NCBI GenBank assembly: GCA_016946835.1
Contig: JACVTC010000170.1
Coordinates: 36,001-100,000 of the forward strand
Length of the DNA stretch: 64,000 bases
Direction: 5' to 3'
DNA from: Neocallimastix lanati (nom. inval.)
Lineage: Eukaryota; Neocallimastigomycota; Neocallimastigomycetes; Neocallimastigales; Neocallimastigaceae
In this document: positions 13,267 to 25,435 of the stretch, piece by piece
How positions within the stretch are numbered: position 1 is the stretch's first letter
Layout: every line of letters begins with the position of its first letter
Position numbers and translations under genes: made by a program
Notes under the pieces: generated by a model
What the model saw: only the letters and a program-made list of their open reading frames with translations
Told to the model about the DNA's origin: nothing
Database searches by the model: none

Positions 13267-14000
13267 TTCTATAAATATATCATGAAGCCGTTTGGGCTTC
13301 ATTTGTTTTTTATTTGCATTAACTTCATGTTCCACAAATATATATATATATTTATATATATTTACCATTGTTAAACATTTCTATTTTCACAAGGTTCCGT
13401 TGTTCAACTAAACCATTTTCCTAGGTTTCATTTCTGTACTGACATACATCCTTAACTACTAAAAACTTTATCATACTCATCTATTATATTTATTTTCATC
13501 TGAAACAATATATACCAATATTTTTTTTCATAAAGAATATCATTTTTAATAAAATTTATTTATTGTATTAGTATTAGTATAATTATTATTTATTATTATT
13601 TATTATTATTTTTATTTTATTTTTATTTTTATTTTTATTTTTATTTTTTTTTTTAATAAAAGAATGTAGGATAAAAGTTAAAACTTGGATATAAAACAAA
13701 ATAATATTTTTTAATTTCCCCTTAAAAATCCTTATAATTTTTTTTTTTTTTTTTGATTTTTCCAAATTATGTTACACGAAATACGATATTAATCAATGAT
13801 AATCTATATTATGTTACACGAAATACTATATAATTTAATGATGACATAATTATATTGAATTATTAGCGATTATTATTGCAAAAGTACTATTTCGTTTAAT
13901 TAATTTTCTACTACAACAATTTACAATTACATATTAACGTATTACGTAGTTTACTACATTAATAAATGTTTATACAAAATTTTTTTTTTTTTTTTTTAAA

Positions 14001-14614
14001 ATAAAAATAAATGGTTAATATAAATAACCATGGTGGTAGCAATAGCAGCAAGCCGTAGTCGTCTTTCCCGTTTTTTTTTTTTTTTTTTATCCATGATGGT
14101 TAGTACTCAGGATGAAGTTCTAATTACACTAAATATTTCTGAATTGACCACTGTCATTTATCTGCTTGAATTTTATTAAATATGGGGTAATTTTTCATTT
14201 TCCCAATTAAAAAAAAAAAAAAAAAAAATAAAGTTGAAGTTGGTGTTTACCTTCGTCACTTGCCATGGTTTAAGTATTCCCTCATTTACTAGACTATTAT
14301 ATAATTGCTAAGAAAAGAAAGTACTTTGATCTATCAATGAAAAAATTAGTGTAGTTGTTTATCCCTTACTCCCTCCCTTGGTGATGGTTCAAGAGATCCC
14401 TTGAAAAAGAAGTCCATCGTATAAAGAGCGGTGTATAGAAAATGTCTTTCATTCATATTAGCCTTGCTTAAGAGAGCGATGGTCGCATCGACGCCCAAAA
14501 AACAATATGACAAAAAAATCCAATAAGAAGAGTATGAGAGTATGAATGAGAGTATGATACGTTTAAAGGAGGAAACTGGAAACCTTATTTTCCTTCTTTT
14601 CTCTCATTAATTCC

Positions 14615-14640
<26 letters not shown>
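14001..14640. other. Less AT-rich island, probably decayed coding or transposon sequence
   Basis: This stretch has markedly more G and C than its flanks and is broken up by poly(T) and poly(A) runs (14068-14087 and 14210-14228). On the minus strand a frame of about 75 codons without a stop ends at about 14358. It includes a GVDATIALLSKANMNERHF stretch that only superficially recalls the LOR GVD motif. On the plus strand a 28-codon frame starts at the ATGATGG near 14093. A short hairpin, CGATG-GTCG-CATCG, lies near 14476. I cannot assign a family. Confidence 0.4.
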
Positions 14641-14651
<11 letters not shown>

Positions 14652-14828
14652 AGGAGCAAGAAATTTCCAGAAGTAGCAGTCATATTTATATGAAATATAT
14701 ATGAATTATAAATATATATATATAAATTTATTTATATATAATAAAAAAAAAAAAATTGTGATTACTAAATAAATTAAGAAAAAAGAGATATATAGTAAAA
14801 CTATTCCTTTTTTTTTTTTTTTTTTTTT

Positions 14829-14842
14829 GGGTGGGGTGGGGG
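14829..14842 (+). other. Isolated G-rich motif after a poly(T) run
   Basis: GGGTGGGGTGGGGG directly follows about 24 T residues. It is the densest G cluster I see in the window. Three G-runs of three or more would not complete a classical three-tetrad quadruplex, but a two-tetrad form is possible. Confidence 0.6.
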
Positions 14843-16088
14843 TTTTGAAAAAAATATAATAGCTCCACACTTTACTATAGGAAATTTTTTTTTCTTTCTT
14901 TATTTATTCTACATATATATTATTATATATATATATATTAACTTTTATTTTTATTTTTATTTTTTTTTTTTTTTTTTGCTTTTCATGTTATTGTTAATTT
15001 TAATTATAAGGAATAAATTAAATAATTTAAAATTATATCATGTTATCATGTTATTATTAATTACTTGGTAATAAATATGAAATAAATTAACTAATTAAAA
15101 AACTATATATCATTAATTTTGATATTTATTAAATAATTTAAACATAACCTAATAGGGCTTGATGATTTTACCATGAAAATTATGAATAACTATCCATCCA
15201 ATTCAATAAAAAAAAAAAAAAAAAAAAAAAGTAAACATATATAAATATATATATATATATATATAATTTTTTTAAATAATTATATTTATATATTTAAATA
15301 TATATATATAATTTTTTTTAAATAATTATATTTATATATTTAAATATATATATATATATTAAATAATATTAAATAATTATAGTAAAACTTTTTTTTTTTT
15401 TTTTTTTTTTTTTTATTTTTAATCCATATTTTACAATAGAATCAGAGAAGAGTAAAAAAAAAATTTATTATAAATATCAATATTTCAAATTATATTTTTA
15501 TTTCAATTTTTTTTTTTTTTTTTTTTGTATTCATTATTAATATTAATATTATTATTAAATTATTTCTTTTTTATTAATATTAATTTTTATTAAATTAATA
15601 ATTATTAATTTTATTTATTTATATTTTTAATTTTATTTATTATTATTATTATTATTTTTCATTTTTGAAATATCAATTTTATTGAAAAATAGTTCTTCAA
15701 TCTTTTATTTATTTATTTATTTATTGATTGATTGTTTCTCGTTTTTCTTTCTTTCTTTTTTTTTTTTTTTCCTCTTTTAATTATTGTAAATATTTATATA
15801 TAGATATATATTATTATTATAAACTCTCTATAATTATTTGTTAATACTTAATAATACTAAAAAAAAATATATATATGTTTTAAAATGTATTCTTTACTTT
15901 TATAAAAAAAAAAAAATAAAAGTAAAATCAACAATTTTAAACTTTTAATATTATTAAATATAAAAACACAAATAATAATGTGTATAATAAAAAAAAATAT
16001 ATATATATATACATATATAATAAAAAAAAATATTTCATAAATGAATATCAATATTATAATAATAAATAGACATGTATCAATAAAAATA

Positions 16089-16127
<39 letters not shown>

Positions 16128-16524
16128 AAAATAAAAATAAAAATAAAAATAAAAATAATATATATAAATATATGAATGAATAAATAAATTAATAAATAAA
16201 AATAAAAATCTTATATGCTAATATAATAAAGCACTTCATTTATTATTAAATTATCTATTTATTTATTTATTTACTTATGGGTAACTTAATTTTAAATTAA
16301 AGAAAAAAAGTTTAGGTATGAATATATATATTTTTTTTTTTTTTAATTTTAAATTAAAGAAAAAAAGTTTAGGTATGAATATATATATATATATTTTTTT
16401 TTTTTAATTTTAATTTTTTTTTTTAATTCTATTTTTTTTTTTTTTTTTTTTAATTTTTTTTTTATTTTTTAATTATTTTTTCTTCTATTTTTCTTTTTTT
16501 TTTTTTTTTTAAAAAAAATTTTTT
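14843..16524. other. AT-repeat spacer downstream of SstT
   Basis: It contains a roughly 55-60 bp duplicated TA/T-rich block at 15240-15360, an ATTTTAAATTAAAGAAAAAA block duplicated at about 16288 and 16346, and poly(A) at 16091-16125. No gene is seen. Confidence 0.65.
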
Positions 16525-17784
16525 TTAAACTTCAACTTCAGTTTCTCCTCCAAGGAAAGTAGGAAGAGATTTTTTCTCTTTTTTCCATTGAGCATATTCT
16601 GCTGTGGAAGCAAATATAACATCTCCTGATGAATTAAGAGCAGTTTCTAAGGAATCTTGAATGACACCAATAATAAAACCAACACCTACGACTTGCATAG
16701 CAATATCAGCATTGACACCAAAGAGTGAACATGCCATTGGAATAAGAAGAAGTGAACCACCGGCAACACCAGAGGCACCACAAGCGGCTAATGTTGCAAT
16801 TAAGACAAGTACTACGGTTGTTACAAATGAAACTTTAATACCAACGGTATTAGCAGCGGCAAGAGACATTACCGCAATAGTAATGGCAGCACCATTCATA
16901 TTAATTGTAGCTCCCAATGGAATGGATACAGCATACATTTCTTTATCCATACCAAGTTTTCTACAAAGTTCCATATTGACTGGAATATTAGCTGCAGAAC
17001 TTCTGGCAAAGAAGGCGGTAATACCAGATTCTTTTAAACATCTTAAAACCAATGGATATGGATTTCTTCTGAGTACGAGAGCGACAAGAAGTGGGTTTAC
17101 CACTAGTGCTGAGAACAACATGCAACTTACTAAAAGAATAAGAAGTTTTCCATAATCCGTGAAAATGGATAAACCATTTTGACTAACATTTTCATAAACT
17201 AAACCCATAATACCAAATGGAGCAAGATTAATAATCCATTTTACCGTCTGGGAAACAATATTTGAAAGATCTTCAAAGATATTTTTTGTAACTTCGGAAG
17301 CCGTTTGTCTTGCAGCAATACCGAAAACAACAGCCCAGAAAAGAATACCGATATAACGAGCATCTACAATGGAAGAAACTGGATTAGATACCATATTTAT
17401 TATAAGATTTTTAAGTACTTCCCATACACCAGTTGGAACAGATTCTGCTTCTGCCTTATCAATATTAGTTAGCTTAATAGTTTGTGGGAAGAAGAAACTT
17501 CCAACAACGGCAACAAGTGAGGCAAGAAGAGTACTTGTAAGGTATAAAACAATAACCAAAACAAATCTTTTATCTAATGCATCGTTGGCTTGAGCTAATG
17601 CTGAAACAACAAGTACAAATACAAGTACAGGCGCAACTGCCTTTAATGCTCCTACGAATACACTACCTAATAATGAAATGAAGTCTAAATTTTTTATTAA
17701 TAATCCAAGAATCACACCAATAATTAAACCACATACGATTCTCCAAATTAAACTGATACTGTTATACTTTTTTATGATATTCAT
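16525..17784 (-). CDS. sstT: Bacterial-type sodium:serine/threonine symporter (SstT-like, DAACS family)
   Basis: A 419-residue membrane protein of the dicarboxylate/amino acid:cation symporter family, with the length of bacterial SstT (about 410). The order of landmarks is complete: N-terminal scaffold helices; the HP1 loop SSAANIPVN (262-270); the TM7 motif GATINMNGAA (291-300); the HP2 loop ACGASGVAGGSLL (334-346); and the TM8 motif DSLETALNSSGD (377-388). The Arg of Glu/Asp transporters that pairs with the substrate side-chain carboxylate is Glu380 here. This fits a neutral amino acid such as Ser or Thr. Predicted role: Na+-coupled uptake across the plasma membrane. The gene has no intron and a much higher GC content than its surroundings. 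Its residues resemble bacterial SstT rather than eukaryotic EAAT proteins, so horizontal transfer from a gut bacterium is likely (inference). The start follows an A-rich leader (minus strand) with no bacterial ribosome site. Confidence 0.95.
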   Translation of the reverse strand: MNIIKKYNSISLIWRIVCGLIIGVILGLLIKNLDFISLLGSVFVGALKAVAPVLVFVLVVSALAQANDALDKRFVLVIVLYLTSTLLASLVAVVGSFFFPQTIKLTNIDKAEAESVPTGVWEVLKNLIINMVSNPVSSIVDARYIGILFWAVVFGIAARQTASEVTKNIFEDLSNIVSQTVKWIINLAPFGIMGLVYENVSQNGLSIFTDYGKLLILLVSCMLFSALVVNPLLVALVLRRNPYPLVLRCLKESGITAFFARSSAANIPVNMELCRKLGMDKEMYAVSIPLGATINMNGAAITIAVMSLAAANTVGIKVSFVTTVVLVLIATLAACGASGVAGGSLLLIPMACSLFGVNADIAMQVVGVGFIIGVIQDSLETALNSSGDVIFASTAEYAQWKKEKKSLPTFLGGETEVEV

Positions 17785-18827
17785 TTTTTTATTTTTTTTC
17801 TTGTTTTTGTTTTTGTTTTTTTTTTACTTTAATTTATTTTAAATTAATTTAAATATTTATTATTATTGTTTAAAAAAAAAAATAAAATAATTATTTTTTA
17901 TTATAAATGTATATTATTATTTATTGTTTTTTTAATTCCTTTTTCCTATTTATACTTTTCTTATTTATTTCCTTTTTTTTACTTTTTCCTTTTTTTCTTT
18001 TACTTTTTATTTTTATTTTTTATTTTTTTACTTTTCTCTTTACTTTTCTTTTTACTTTTTTTCTTTTTACTTCTTATTTTTTTTTTATTATTTTATTTTA
18101 TTTTATTTTTTTTTTTTTTTTTTTTTTTTTATTGTATTAAAAAAAACTTTTTTTTTATTATTTTATTTTATTTTTTTTTTTTTGTATTAAAAAAAACCAA
18201 AGTAAAGCCGTAAAGGAAAAATACATATACTCTTTTCATTTCTATTTATACTACATAAAGTTATTAATTTTTAATTAAATTTTTATTTAATTTTAATTAA
18301 AAATTATAAACTTTAATATCTATAATAAAATCAATTGGAATTTTTATATACATTTAAACATACTATATTAAAATAATATATATAATTTTAGTTTTCCAGT
18401 ATTATTGTATATTTTATTTTTACTAGTTTATATAGATTAAATTTATTGATAATAAATTTAGTACATTAAAATAATTAAATTATTAAATAAATAAATAAAT
18501 TATTAAATAAATAAATAAATAAATATAAAAAAAAAAAAATTAATTAAAATAAAAAAAAAAAAAAATTGATAGGAAAAGAATATGATTAATTGATAATAAT
18601 AGTAAATATAAAATTAAATATTGTTTAGGACCGAAAAAAAAAAATAATATAAAAAAAATTATATATTAAATATATATAATACAATAAAAAGTTATGAAAG
18701 TATAAATTAATTATATATCATTATCATTTTAAATGTATCTATGGTATTAATAATCGATGAAACTCTATAATATCATGGATATATATGATTAAAATAAAAA
18801 AAATAAAAATAAAAAAAGCATACAATA

Positions 18828-18858
<31 letters not shown>

Positions 18859-18915
18859 TGTATGTATGAATGTATTACAGGTACTAATCAATAATATGTT
18901 TAAAATATATACATA

Positions 18916-18948
<33 letters not shown>

Positions 18949-19901
18949 AACTCTTTATAGTTTTATCATTTTGTTGTGGTGTTTAGAGAGAGTGAGTAGA
19001 TATTTAAATTGAATAAAATGTTCTCTACTAATATTAATTTATTTTGTATTTTTTTAAACATATTAATAAAAAAAAAAGACTGAATGTATTATTAATATAT
19101 TAGTCATTATATTCATCATATATACTGATTTTGTTCAAAATGAGTCAGTTGAATTGATATTAAACATCACTACAAAATATTTAATATTAATTCTATTGTA
19201 TTATAACTCTATTTCGGAAGGTTGCATAAAAGGGCGTTACAGTTCATTAATTTTTAAATAAAGTATTTCCTTTTTTGTAAATTTTAATTTGTTTTATAAT
19301 CCATAATAAATGAATTCCAACTTCTGTATATTTATATATATTTTTTATTTTTATTTTTATATTTATTCATTTATTTATTTATATATATATTTTTATTTAT
19401 ATATATATTCATTTATATTTATTTATATATATGTTTTTTATTTATTTATTTATATATTTATTAATATATATACTTATAAATTTATTATTTATTATTTATT
19501 TATTATCTATTACTCAATTATTTATTATTTTATTATTATTTATTTATTACTTATTATTTAATTATTTATTATCTATTATTTATTTATTATTTATTATTGT
19601 TTAATTTTTAATATTTTAATTTTTATTAATTGTTATCTATTATTTCTATTATTAATTATTTACTATTTATTATTTATTATCTATCTATTATTTATACTTC
19701 ATAATCTATTAATTATTTATAGTTTATTATCCATTGGTTATATATAATGATATAATTATAATTTTTTAAATTTGTCTCACTGTTACACCAATTTATCTAT
19801 GTGATAATTTTTTAATCTTAAAAAATAATATGCATTTTTTTAAAAATAATTTTATTTTTTTTTTGAAATATTTTATAATTTTAATATACTATCAAAATTT
19901 T

Positions 19902-19939
<38 letters not shown>

Positions 19940-20385
19940 AATAAACAATAAAAATAAAATAAGATAATAAGAAAAAAATAAACAATAAAAAAGAAATGAA
20001 TATATATATATATTTATATATATATTAAAATTTCCTCATTTAATCAAATATTTAAATATAGATTAATTATTTAATGATATTTATTACTTAACATTAATTT
20101 ATTATTATTATTATTTTTTTTTAATTAAATAAATATTCACATAAATAACAATAGGTCTTTTGTAACATATATAATAATATTCAAAAAAATATATATATAT
20201 ATATTTAATTATTTATTTTATTATAGTTAATTATTTATTATTGTAATTCTATACATTTATTATAATTAAAAATTAAAAGTTAAAAATTATACAAAAAAAA
20301 AAAAAAATAATAAAAAAAAAAATTAAAAAATAAAAATTTCAATAAAATATAATGTATTTGAAAAACTAGTTTATATATTATTGAT

Positions 20386-20424
<39 letters not shown>

Positions 20425-20706
20425 TGTTGTTGTTGTTGTTCTATTTATTTTCAAAATATACAATATTTGTGGTATATATTATTATTGAATAATGCGATTG
20501 AAATCAGATATTATTTTTTTAAAAAAAATGATGATAAATTTTTAAAACTTAAACTTTAAAATATTTGTATTTATATCAATTTTCTTTGGCTATTATTATT
20601 AATTTTTTTTTCTTCTATTTATATATATTTATATATATATATGTTTATTTTTTTTTCCTACTACTATTATTTTCATTTTATTATTTTATTTTTAAAACTT
20701 TAAATT
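17785..20706. other. AT-rich spacer
   Basis: No gene is recognised. It holds T-rich tracts with TTTTTAC-like repeats (17940-18190), a (TATG)n tract, poly(A) at about 18919-18946 and 19903-19938, poly(T) at 20390-20422, and many ATTTATT repeats near 19.3-19.7 kb. Open frames are Phe/Tyr/Ile low-complexity only. Confidence 0.7.
18830..18868. repeat. (TATG)n microsatellite
   Basis: About ten TATG units ending in an AATG variant. Confidence 0.9.
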
Positions 20707-21864
20707 TTAATTGAAATCATTATTTATTTCAACACTATTGAGTAAATTACACATTTTATCAATATTATCATCTTCCTCATAACTACTATCACTTTCATAT
20801 CCGTTATCACAACTACTACTGCTTATATAACCATCCTCTACTTCTGATGGAATGATATAACGTGTATATACATTCTTTCCTTCGTAGTAAAGATAAAAGC
20901 TATCTTTATTGACCAAACCGTCGTTTTTCCCGTAACGACGAACATAGGTATTATTACCAGTATAGATAGTATAGAAACTTTCACTATTATTTTTATCATC
21001 TCCGTTATAGAGTGGGAAAGTTTCAGAATTTTTAAAGATATAATTTTGAATGGACTTAGTGTCATTCTCCTTCGGATCCGTATTTTTAATACTATCCGTT
21101 GGACCGCCCCAACAACGAGTAAATTTAATTCCATCATCTGAATGAAAATAAAAGACATTATTTGAACAGAAATCTGGTATATAGGAATTACGATTACCAT
21201 CAATAAAGATACGCTTTCTACCTGTAATTTTTTGATCCGTATTGGTGAAGTCTTTCAAACCAAAGAAAAATAATGCCAATCCAAGAACAAATATATAATC
21301 TACGCCTTCAGCAATTTGAACGGTTAAGTGGTGACGATCATCTTGAGCTCTTATCATTTTACAAATTACAGGAGCATTTTCTTTCTCTTTACCATGGAAA
21401 AGAGCACAAACACTTTCATCCTCATCACTTTTCATTTCAATAAATTCATTTTTTTTGGAAACCGTATTATGAAATTTTACCTTATAATCATATTTAGCAT
21501 ACTTTCTATCCTCATTACTATAATCATGTTTAGCTCTAATGATACCAAGAAAACGTCCCTTTTTATTTTTACCAAGATACATCTTTTTACGAGATTTTCT
21601 TGAGTTAGTTTCTTTTACTGTAAAAATAGGTTCATTCGTATCCATGGTATAAATAATTCTCTTACGATTGGTTTTTCTTCCTTTCAAAACTTTTTTACCC
21701 TCATTATCAAATATCTTAAATCTATATTTAGCTAATTTATTGGTTGTCCTTTCAACGGTAAAGGTCATATTTTCTTTAGTAATATAAATAGGAGAGACTA
21801 CAGCTAAGCCGTTCCCAACTGGACTTTCTAATTTTTTTTTACAAATATCTTCATAATAACCCAT
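20707..21864 (-). CDS. LURP-one-related protein 2 with repeat-bearing C-terminal extension
   Basis: An intronless 385-residue protein. The LOR domain spans about residues 18-202, with a GKEKENAPVICKM strand (158-170) and the hallmark IAEGVDYIFVLGLALFFF (184-201). Its leader (MGYYEDICKK) matches the MGYFKELY leader of LOR gene 1. Residues 205-385 form an extension not seen in ordinary LOR proteins. It contains three similar 18-residue segments: NVFYFHSDDGIKFTRCWG (236-253), ESFYTIYTGNNTYVRRYG (295-312) and DSFYLYYEGKNVYTRYII (321-338). Their pattern is FY-x-x-Y/D-x-G-x-x-x-Y/F-x-R, and they look like repeated beta hairpins. An acidic Ser/Tyr/Asp tail (342-365) follows. The extension is not a known domain to me. 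The gene is on the same strand as all other LOR genes here. Role unknown; soluble and presumably intracellular. Confidence 0.85.
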   Translation of the reverse strand: MGYYEDICKKKLESPVGNGLAVVSPIYITKENMTFTVERTTNKLAKYRFKIFDNEGKKVLKGRKTNRKRIIYTMDTNEPIFTVKETNSRKSRKKMYLGKNKKGRFLGIIRAKHDYSNEDRKYAKYDYKVKFHNTVSKKNEFIEMKSDEDESVCALFHGKEKENAPVICKMIRAQDDRHHLTVQIAEGVDYIFVLGLALFFFGLKDFTNTDQKITGRKRIFIDGNRNSYIPDFCSNNVFYFHSDDGIKFTRCWGGPTDSIKNTDPKENDTKSIQNYIFKNSETFPLYNGDDKNNSESFYTIYTGNNTYVRRYGKNDGLVNKDSFYLYYEGKNVYTRYIIPSEVEDGYISSSSCDNGYESDSSYEEDDNIDKMCNLLNSVEINNDFN

Positions 21865-21915
21865 AGTGTAATATATATATTTTATTTTATTTTATTTTAT
21901 TTTATTTTATTTTAT

Positions 21916-21956
<41 letters not shown>

Positions 21957-22715
21957 TTTTTCCTGTTTAATTTAGCTTTTTTTTTTTAATAAATAATTTA
22001 AAAACTATTTAAATATTATTGATTGATTGATTGTTTATTGATTGTCTAATTATATTGAAATTAATATTAATTACATTAAAAATTATACATATATATATAT
22101 AAATAAAATTTTGATAAATAAGATGTAAATAAATAATAATTGCTTTAATTATATATATTATAAAATTTTTATTTACCTTTATATATTACTTTTATTGTTA
22201 TTATTATTATTATTATTTAATTTATGAATTTTTACTTTAAAAATTATATTAATTATTTATTTATTAATTTATAATTACAATAAACTATATATTCCTGTTA
22301 ATGCAAATTCCTTTTGATTAAACCAAATTATTTTTATTATTGTGCTTACAATTATATATATTTAAATAATTTCATACAAGAAATAACTTTTTTTTTTTCA
22401 CTTATAATAGTAATGACTGATTAGTAATTAATATATTTATTATACTTGAGATATTAATAAAATAAATTTTAATAATATATACGTATTTATTAAAATAATA
22501 TCTAGAATTAAATTATTAAATTGTACTTCAAAAAATGTTTTATTTCTATATTTTTTAAAAATATTAATAAACTTTTATTTTTTTTTTTTTTTTTTTTTAA
22601 TTATATTTATGTACTTTTTCTATTGAATAACTACTTTTTATATAACACTCTACTTTTTTTTTTTTTTTTTTTCAAATAAAAATTACTATTGAACGATATT
22701 TATAATTTTTTATTA

Positions 22716-22760
<45 letters not shown>

Positions 22761-24267
22761 TCTTAATAGAATATCAATTAATCAATTAATAAAGTTAAAA
22801 CAATAAAAAAAATAAAAATAAAATAATAATATTAAAATAAAATAAAATTTTTGGATAAACAAATTAATATGTTTATATTATTAACGATTATAAATAAAGT
22901 TTATCCAAAATTATATTTTATTTTAATGTTTTTATTATTTTTTATTTTTAAATATATTAAAATATTATTATAATTTTAATTGATTTAATATTTTTATAGA
23001 TAGAGTTGCTTTGTTTTTATTTGATTTTCCTAGAGGAATATTATTCGAATAATAAAAAACAAAAAATAATTAATAATTAATATTAAACTACTTTTTTTAT
23101 GATCAAATCATATGAATAATATATTATATTATAAGATTTCTCCAAATTCTATAATAATTATTTTATCACAAATTACTAATATATATTCATATATATTATT
23201 ATGATTAATTTATTTTAAAAAAATTAAATAATTATTATAATACAACAAATAAAAGTAAATATATTTATTATTCAATTATTCAATTATTCAATTATTTATT
23301 CATTTATTATTTATTATATACTTAATCATTTACTGTTATTATTAAGGTTATCATGATCAATTAATAATTTCTAAACTATGATTAGTATTATGATCAGTTT
23401 TAGTATTAAAATCATTTAAAAAAATAAATAAAATATATATATATATATTCAATTACTTAACATATATTGATATATTTATTGATAAAAACAAATTTAAACT
23501 TTTTTTAAAAAAAAGAAAATATTTATTTTCTTTATTCATTATTTTTTTATTTTATTTTACATTCCTTAATTTATTTTTTGTTTAATATTATTTTATTTTT
23601 ATTTTTATTTTAAAGATACTTTTATTCTATTTTTATTTATTTATCTATATCACATCTTTTTTTTTTAAAATTTATTTTCTATTTTTTTTTTTATTATTAT
23701 TAATTATTCTATATACATTATTATTTATTTATCTATTTTTATTAAAAAAAGCAAAACATACATAGTATGTCATCAAACCAAGTTCCATAACATTTAAATA
23801 ATAAATAATAAATAATAATTAAATAATAATTTTTATAATATTTAAATAATAAATAATAAATAATAATTAAATAATAATTTTTATAATATTTAAATAATAA
23901 ATAATAAATAATAATTAAATAATAATTTTTATAATATTTAAATAATAAATAATAAATAATAATTAAATAATAATTTTTATAATATTTAAATAATAAATAA
24001 TAAATAATAATTAAATAATAATTTTTATAATATTTAAATAATAAATAATAAATAATATTTTTTATAATAATTAATGGGTTTTAAAATCATAGCATTTTTG
24101 CATATATTTTGTCATAAAAACCATATTGTTGATATATATATAAATTTTGAAGGCTTAATCAATAGATGTCATAGCATAGTTTTTGATAAAATAAATCATA
24201 AAATCCAGTATATTTAATTAATATTTTTAGGTCTAATTAATTCAATGATCAAAACAGCAATGAAATA
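21865..24267. other. AT-rich spacer
   Basis: No gene. It opens with a (TTTTA)n promoter-proximal tract (21880-21920) and contains poly(A) at 22719-22755 and the 48-bp tandem array at 23.8-24.06 kb. Confidence 0.7.
23788..24056. repeat. 48-bp tandem array, five copies
   Basis: The core TTTTTATAATATTTAAATAA recurs at 23830, 23878, 23926, 23974 and 24022, exactly 48 bp apart each time. Copies are nearly identical, indicating recent expansion. The array ends about 200 bp from the LOR pseudogene. Confidence 0.9.
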
Positions 24268-24721
24268 CTATGAATGATATAGTTTTTGAAGTTTAACATT
24301 TAAATCAAATGCATATGCATAGACAAGGGCAATTATATAGGCAGTATCAACTCCAGGTGCTACTTGAACATAAGTGTAACCAAAATCTGTCTCATTAAAA
24401 TTTTGAGGATTTTTTTTTTTATTGACAGTAGCAATTAATTTATTATTAAAATAAATTTCACATAAACGCTTTCCATAATTATTATTCATTTTTTTACTCC
24501 ATCTTTTTTATTTCTATTTGGGAAATAGAAAGCTGGTTTACCAAAGGTATCATAATAAGTTACACCATTTATATCTTAAATATCAAAATTTTCAACTTTA
24601 TATTCATTAATTTTATATATTATTTTTAAAAAATAACCTTTTGATTAAAAATAAATCTAGTATATTTAACACCAAATGGTTGTTCTGGTGAAGATACAAC
24701 TAAAGGTTTTTCTCCTGACAT
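24268..24721 (-). pseudogene. Decayed LURP-one-related gene
   Basis: The 3' part (24268-24489) is an open frame with LOR hallmarks: CEIYFNNKLIATV, followed by YVQVAPGVDTAYIIALVYAY. Further upstream on the minus strand, an ATG at 24719-24721 starts a typical LOR N-terminus (MSGEKPLVVSSPEQPFGVKY). That reading meets an early stop, then changes frame (YKINEYKVENFDI), meets another stop, and resumes as NGVTYYDTFGKPAFYFPNR. It changes frame again at an A-run before the 3' part. The domain is also much shorter than in the intact copies. No GT-AG introns repair these breaks, so it is a pseudogene. It lies between intact LOR genes on the same strand. Confidence 0.75.
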
Positions 24722-24962
24722 TTTTTTTTTTTTAAAAAATTATAAAACTAATTAATTTTTTCTTTTTTTGCATATTTAGTAATAGTTTCTTTTTATTTTC
24801 AATTTAAAATCAGAAGTTTAAATTATTTGTTATATATATCTTTTTTTCTAATAATTCTTTTATATTTTTTGTTCTTTTTTTTTTTATTTTAAAAAATAAT
24901 TAAAAAAATTATTATTCTTATTATTGATTATTATTAATTATTTTATTATTAATTATTTTATT

Positions 24963-24993
<31 letters not shown>

Positions 24994-25435
24994 TTTATTA
25001 TAATTATTTATTATAATTATTATTTATTATAATTAAAGTAAATTAAATTAAATTGAAATAATCCAATAAACAATAAATACCCATAAATCTTACAAACGTA
25101 AGTTTAGATTATTCAAAATTATAGCCTGCTAGGTAGAATAAACTTTTGGAAAAGAGCATTTTGAATTTGTAGTAACATGATATATCTAGAATTATGATTT
25201 TATTTGTACATTCCTTGAATAATCTTCCATAGTCTCAAAAGGTTCAATTCTTGAGATTTGAATAAAAACCTACATCCAATCTTAAATCCATTGATCTTAC
25301 TATCTAATTGGGATTGAGTCAGATCTCATAAGATAAGATAAATGATTTAATGCTATTTAAAATAAACTAAGAAAAATTATTATGAAACATTAAAATAACA
25401 AAAATATCATCAAATTCAAATTCAAAATTAAAATA
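24722..25435. other. Spacer grading into decayed retrotransposon sequence
   Basis: 24722-25030 is AT repeat. From about 25080 base composition becomes more balanced and may include decayed copia pol sequence upstream of the RT relic, but no motif is secure. Confidence 0.45.

Larger units (their letters stand above)
9465..14000. other. AT-rich spacer, largely homopolymers and microsatellites
   Basis: No convincing gene. It contains long T runs (for example 10985-11027), AAT-type repeats (about 10240-10440 and 11185-11300), a 66 bp tandem duplication at 12.9-13.05 kb, an (AAT)n tract at 13.2 kb and a small perfect hairpin at 13282-13302. A slightly less AT-rich stretch at 13380-13510 might be decayed coding sequence, but nothing is recognisable. 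Confidence 0.6.

Noticed and set aside
13150-13374. Open frames on both strands through (AAT)n
   Set aside because: Poly-Ile and poly-Tyr from the microsatellite, with no conserved flank.
14385-14400. tRNA T-arm-like word GGTTCAAGAGATCC
   Set aside because: No cloverleaf can be built around it and no A box is found.
16661-17593. Plus-strand frames inside the transporter gene
   Set aside because: Antisense shadows of SstT, whose own motifs are unambiguous.
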